From positions 34,851,001 through 34,915,000 of the forward strand of contig NC_056760.1 of the NCBI RefSeq assembly GCF_018687715.1: DNA of 64,000 nucleotides, written 5' to 3'. The position numbers were made by a program, and so were the translations under genes. The notes under the pieces were generated by a model that did no database searches, was not told where the DNA came from, and worked only from the letters and a program-made list of their open reading frames with translations. This document shows positions 59,562 through 64,000 of the stretch, in pieces. This stretch comes from Carya illinoinensis. Taxonomy: Eukaryota > Streptophyta > Magnoliopsida > Fagales > Juglandaceae. Every line of letters begins with the position of its first letter. Positions within the stretch are counted from its first letter, which is position 1.

Positions 59562-60883
59562 TGACCGGTGCAAAACTGCAAGTGTACAGTATCGTAGTTT
59601 TATAGTAAAGTAATAAGTAGAGTATCGTCCTCAGGGATTGGTACCTTACTCTTGCCAAATACCAAAATTATGCTAATCTCAATTTTATCTAGAGGAATCG
59701 CTAAGGTTTTTGTAGTAGCAATTAAAACTAGATCAACTCAAGAGAAATAAGCAAAGAAAATAAAACTGACTTTCAAAGATCAAATTCAATGGGGAAGAAA
59801 CCTTCTACGAAATCGATTTCACCATAATTCTTCACTATGCTTTTCTCATCCAGCTAATTTAACTTAAACCTCTTTTGTCTATTAGCAAATATCTAATTCA
59901 TCCAAAAGCCTCTTTCGATAGTCAATTGGAAGTGATTCTAGTTTATCAATTCACACAAGAGTATGCAAATTAAATAATCAAGAACGCAATAAGACCAATG
60001 ATTTAATTACTACACAGGTTCATACAAGTCTTTCGATCTCTATACTTACCTATGCTGAAATATCCAAGATCTACCCTATGATTCCCTCTTTCGATAGCAA
60101 ATCACAAGATTAATAATCATCTAATCAATGGCCAGTTAATTAGAAGCATTAAACTCAGAATAAATCAGATAAACAAAGAGAGAATTGCATTAAATTAGCA
60201 TGGACAAACAAGCATAGTTCGGAATTAGGTTACATCGTTTTCCTAGAAAGAAGAAAATTTAGCTCATACTAGAATTGGAATTCAACATAAACGAATTCAC
60301 CATAATTGTTCTGAGAAGATGGGAAGAAGAAAATAAACACTGAAAAATCCTCCTTGCAGCCTCAACTGGTCGTCAAAAGCTCAAGAGAACGATTCAACGC
60401 CTTTCTCCCGTCCGTGCTCGTGTATGAATCCAACGTACGTGCAATAAATTGGAATTCCGTCTCCAAAACAAATGATTTGAATCCCTCTAGCTATGTTTTT
60501 CTCTCCCAAAGAGTGTTCTCCAGTCAAAACTCGCGGCTCTAGAGTGAAGAATGGCCTTTTATATGGTCCCACGGCAGAAAACCTAAAATCTGTCAAAATA
60601 CGATGTTCACTCGAGCGGGGTGTCGAGCGCGCGTCGAGCATTCGACTCTGCCTGATTTCGCTCGAGCGTCCTATCGCGCGCACATCGAGCGTTCGACTCT
60701 GCCTGATTTCGCTCGAGCGGCCAATGTCTCTGCTCGAGCGATCTTCGTTTTTCAGCAACCCGCTCGAGCTCCCTGTCGAGCGGCAGTCGAGCGTTTGAAT
60801 CTGCCTGAATTCGCTCGAGCGGCCAAAAGCCTCCGCTCGAGCGAACTTATAAAATCTGCAATATGAAATTTTGCAAGCCATCA
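59562..60883 (-). repeat. 3' LTR of an Athila-like gypsy element, 1,322 bp
   Basis: On the given strand it runs from TGACCGGTGC to GCAAGCCATCA, so on the minus strand it begins TGATGGC and ends GCACCGGTCA. A polypurine tract adjoins its start. The length suits Athila-group LTRs. Near its 3' end is the block GTATCGTAGTTTTATAG then AGTATCGTCCTCAGGGATTG. Its first 280 bp (60603-60850) hold a dense CTCGAGCG palindrome array. The matching 5' LTR and the far target duplication lie outside the window. Confidence 0.75.
60603..60850. repeat. CpG-rich array of CGCTCGAGCG palindromes in the LTR
   Basis: At least six CTCGAG cores, several within a perfect CGCTCGAGCG palindrome, occur in 250 bp, together with GTCGAGCG half-sites. 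A module containing CTGCCTGATTTCGCTCGAGC occurs twice, plus a third variant (CTGCCTGAATTCGCTCGAGC), spaced about 70-130 bp apart. The array stands out sharply from the AT-rich surroundings. Confidence 0.85.
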
Positions 60884-60900
60884 AATACCCCCAAACTTAC
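60884..60900 (-). other. Polypurine tract of the Athila-like element
   Basis: The minus strand reads GTAAGTTTGGGGGTATT directly before the LTR, the expected site of plus-strand priming. A very similar motif (AAGTTTGGGGGTGT, complement of 62264-62277) lies further upstream and may be an internal tract. Confidence 0.65.
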
Positions 60901-61539
60901 AACTTTGTTTGTCCTCAAACAAAAAGAAAAACAAATGATAGTTTAGGCAATATCAACTCGACCCCAAAGAGAAGTATCATCATTCACCAAGCTTTTATGA
61001 ATTTAGATTTCATCTCTAGTATCTTACTCTTTTAACATCAAAGATAGCAAGAAAATCAATCAAAAATTTTGCAATTTGTCAAGCAAGAGTTAGGCGTTTA
61101 CTTCAACCTAAAGCTAAGACCTTGAGTGTGTGTGTGATATAGTCAATTTAACCTCAAACTACCTGCAAACTCAGATAAAAGTAGAACAACCAAAATCAGA
61201 AGAATTCTCTTAAAACTTAACCCCATAAGTCCAATTTTCAGAAATCCTCTCCACTAATGTAGTCAACACCAAAATCAAAGATCAAAAGGTCTTTATTAAG
61301 GTTGTAATGATAGGCCACAGGGTGAGGGTTAAGAAAGAACTGGATATGGGAAATTAAATCAAACTGGGAAAATACTTAGTGAAAAGAACATTAAAAGAGA
61401 AACTCACATGATTCAAATCATAGCTCTTTCTTGGCAATATGCTCATACTTGTGGCATTATTATTGCTGTAATCACTGATGTAATACCAACACTTCCCTTA
61501 ACAAAATTTGAGGTAATTCACTTTCCGCTTGGCGACTTC

Positions 61540-61577
<38 letters not shown>

Positions 61578-62535
61578 TTTTTTTTTATATCACTTCCTTT
61601 CTTCTTCTTCTTTTTCTTTGATCGAATAGAGCAAACATAATACGTTTCATCATGAAACCAATTTTCTCTTTTAAATGTAACTCTCCACCAAAGTATTTTC
61701 TCAAACTATCAACGGTAGATTCATTGTTTTTCAGGCTTAGAGCGGGCATGGTTTATGTAGTTTAAAGAATCAATAAAGGCTCATGAAGGCTCAAGGGGGT
61801 TGACTATGGAAACACACCATGTAATGATGGCATGACATTTAGGACGGCTGGGAAAGCTTTTTGGTTATGCCAAAGAAATGCCTAGATCATTTCTCTAATA
61901 TTTGGTCTCAACTAGGATTTCGCCTCAAGGACCCATCAACTGATTCTAGAGCAAAGCAAAATCGAACCTCCCTCTTTCAATTAATTCAACTTCTTCTCTT
62001 CATAAGCAAAATGGAATAAGAGAAAACAACTATGTGCTCAATTGTGTTCAAGGTCAAAGATTTAAACGAAAGTACCCACAGAACTTCACTTGACATAAAA
62101 GAAATTTTTGAAAATTTTTCTCAAAACCATCTTCAATCACAAATTTCAGAGTCATAGAGAATTCAATCTTACTCCAATGCATGCTTGGTAAAAGAATCAA
62201 ACAACCCATCAACAACCCAAAACTTAGAAAACAAGAGGATCAAATAATTATAGAAGTTTACACCCCCAAACTTAAACTAAACAATGTCCTCATTGTGATG
62301 CAAAAGTAAAAAGGATTGAAGAAATAAAGGAACTTCCCTGGTTTCATAGTGAACCTTCCGAGGTTTAAAAATTTTCCAGCTCTTTATTCTTGCTAAATAC
62401 CTGCATCAAAAATTAATTTATTAAAACTTAAATAAATAAAGATAATAAAATAAATGAAAGAAAGAAAGATAGATATATGGGTTACCTCCCATAAGCGCTT
62501 GTTTTAAAGTCTACAGCCAGACTTTTCAATGATCA
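60901..62535 (-). mobile_element. Athila-like element, non-coding region between pol and the 3' LTR
   Basis: In Athila elements this position can carry an envelope-like frame; here no long frame exists on the minus strand. A long T run with TTTTC repeats (61541-61586) and a second polypurine-like motif near 62270 are the only notable structures. Confidence 0.6.
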
Positions 62536-64000
62536 TCAATTAGGATCTCCAAGAGGAATAAATGCATAGTTCCTCTCCATTTGCTCTCCATAGTAGTGCT
62601 TCAATCTCTGACCATTAACTCTGAAAATGTTCCCAGTCTTGTCCTTCAAATCTACTGCTCCAAAAGAGGAAACTTCATGAATTGTATAAGGTCCCGTCCA
62701 TCTTGATTTCAACTTTCCCGGAAAGAGTTTGAGTCGTGAATTGAAGAGTAAAACTTGTTGTCCTGGAGCAAACTCTCGCCTAAGAATCTGTTTATCATGC
62801 CACTTCTTCGTCCTTTCTTTATAGATCTTGGCATTTTCATATGCATCATTCCGAAACTCTTCCATCTCATTCAATTGAAGAAGTCGCTTTTCACCTGCTG
62901 CCTTCAAATCAAAGTTAAACTTTTTCACAGCCCAATAAGCTTTATGCTCCAACTCTACAGGAAGATGACATGCCTTTCCAAACACTAATCGGTATGGAGA
63001 CATCCCGATAGGTGTTTTAAAAGCTGTACGGTATGCCCACAAAGCATCATCAAGCTTCTTCGCCCAATCCTTTCTATTGATTTTGACCGTCTTCTCAAGG
63101 ATGTTCTTGATCTCTCTATTTGAAATTTCAGCTTGACCATTAGTTTGAGGATGGTAAGCAAGTGCTATCTTGTGCTTCACACCATATTTAGACAGAAGAT
63201 TCTCAAATAACTTGTTGCAAAAGTGAGTCCCTTCATCACTAATAATAGCTCGTGGAGTGCCAAATCTTGTGAATATGTTCTTGTGCAGAAATTTGAGCAC
63301 TACCTTTGCATCATTTGTTGTTGTAGCAATTGCTTCCACCCATTTTGACACATAGTCAACTGCTAGCAAGATATAAGCAAAACCAAAAGAAGGAGGAAAA
63401 GGCCCCATAAAATCTATTCCCCAAACATCAAACAACTCAACTTCTAAGATACCTTTCAATGGTAACTCATGACGCCTTGAAATATTTCCCATACGTTGGC
63501 ACCGGTCACAAGTTTTCACCAAAGTGTAACTATCACGAAAAATGGAAGGCCAAAAGAACCCACTTTGAAGTACTTTAGCTGCTGTACGGGTGGCTCCAAA
63601 GTGTCCTCCATATGATGAGGAATGACAATGATGGAGGATGTCTTGCATCTCTTCTTCCGGCACACATCTTCTCATGATTTGATCGGGGCATCTTTTGAAC
63701 AACAAAGGCTCATCCCAAATATAGTGATTCACATCATGCAAAAATTTCTTACGTTGATGGTAAGTAAGATCAGGTGGTAAAACCTTACAAGCTAGATAAT
63801 TAACAATATCAGCATACCACGGAAGCTTGATCTCACATGCAAACAACTGCTCATCAGGGAATGCCTCTTGGACCACTGAATCTAGTCTTTCTTCCTCTTG
63901 CTCTAACCGAGAGAGATGGTCAGCCACTAAATTTTCACTTCCCTTCTTGTCGCGAATCTCCAAATCAAATTCTTGAATAAGGAGGATCCAACGAATTAGC
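62536..64000 (-). CDS. Athila-like gypsy polyprotein, C-terminal part (end of RNase H plus integrase), runs off the window
   Basis: The frame is open from the window edge to a stop at 62536, about 487 codons. It opens with the RNase H end ([20 protein letters not shown]). The integrase zinc finger follows ([13 protein letters not shown] ... [17 protein letters not shown]). The catalytic core has D in [13 protein letters not shown] in [12 protein letters not shown] and E in [17 protein letters not shown]. The C-terminal part has [20 protein letters not shown] and no chromodomain, as in the Athila lineage. No lesion is visible in this part. It would insert element cDNA into chromosomes. The upstream domains and 5' LTR lie beyond the window. 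Confidence 0.9.
   Translation of the reverse strand, partial: LIRWILLIQEFDLEIRDKKGSENLVADHLSRLEQEEERLDSVVQEAFPDEQLFACEIKLPWYADIVNYLACKVLPPDLTYHQRKKFLHDVNHYIWDEPLLFKRCPDQIMRRCVPEEEMQDILHHCHSSSYGGHFGATRTAAKVLQSGFFWPSIFRDSYTLVKTCDRCQRMGNISRRHELPLKGILEVELFDVWGIDFMGPFPPSFGFAYILLAVDYVSKWVEAIATTTNDAKVVLKFLHKNIFTRFGTPRAIISDEGTHFCNKLFENLLSKYGVKHKIALAYHPQTNGQAEISNREIKNILEKTVKINRKDWAKKLDDALWAYRTAFKTPIGMSPYRLVFGKACHLPVELEHKAYWAVKKFNFDLKAAGEKRLLQLNEMEEFRNDAYENAKIYKERTKKWHDKQILRREFAPGQQVLLFNSRLKLFPGKLKSRWTGPYTIHEVSSFGAVDLKDKTGNIFRVNGQRLKHYYGEQMERNYAFIPLGDPN

Noticed and set aside
60381..60884. Open frame of 167 codons on the minus strand with repeated IGRSSEIRQSRTLD-type units
   Set aside because: The repeats are simply the translation of the CTCGAG palindrome modules inside the Athila-like LTR. 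There is no domain or coding context.

Overview
This is a stretch of plant nuclear genome, most likely from a woody core eudicot. The evidence is two intron-rich genes of land-plant type, L1-type LINEs carrying an RNase H domain, Athila-type and other Ty3/gypsy LTR elements, a TRIM, and many hAT- and Harbinger-like short elements in very AT-rich DNA. Some of the MITE families resemble ones I associate with Fagales (walnut, hickory, oak), but that placement is inference only. No bacterial, organellar, rRNA, tRNA or CRISPR feature was seen.

Only two host genes can be supported, and both can be modelled exon by exon with reading frame kept across every junction. The first (19626-24825, +, 8 exons, 514 aa) is a membrane-anchored RING-CH (RINGv, MARCH-type) E3 ubiquitin ligase with four transmembrane segments. 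The second (44484-51768, -, 11 exons, 545 aa) is a WD40 protein of the WDR20/DMWD/CreC type. Between them they use three non-canonical GC-AG introns. The two gene families both touch ubiquitin biology (E3 ligase; deubiquitinase cofactor family), but nothing in the sequence shows they act together.

The rest is layered mobile DNA. 1-13.2 kb: decayed hAT, Harbinger and foldback MITEs, an LTR relic, poly-G runs and featureless AT-rich DNA. 13.2-18.7 kb: degenerate LINE (A, +) split by a 1,150 bp hAT-like element with a perfect 8 bp target duplication. 25.2-30.5 kb: Russian-doll nest, in which a copia-like LTR relic contains a deleted Ty3/gypsy element (- strand, paired LTRs, tRNA-Met primer site) that contains a three-LTR TRIM array. 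30.5-31.4 kb: hAT-like element. 32.1-36.9 kb: LINE relic (B, -) interrupted by about 2.2 kb that itself carries a Harbinger MITE. 37.2-44.2 kb: a 567 bp hAT MITE with a perfect 8 bp duplication, next to a long relative (37954-44221) that appears to hold LINE C (-), a LINE lacking its endonuclease.

52137-57822 is a young, near-intact LINE (D, -) with a perfect 17 bp target duplication, inserted about 0.37 kb upstream of the WD40 start codon. Its ORF1 and ORF2 overlap by ATGA, and ORF2 is spoiled by one in-frame stop. 59562-64000 is the 3' portion of an Athila-like gypsy element (- strand): integrase, polypurine tract and a 1.3 kb LTR with a CpG-rich array of CTCGAG palindromes. The most noteworthy items are the TRIM array, the conserved ATGA overlap in LINEs, the cluster of GC-AG introns, the endonuclease-less LINE and the palindrome array in the Athila LTR.
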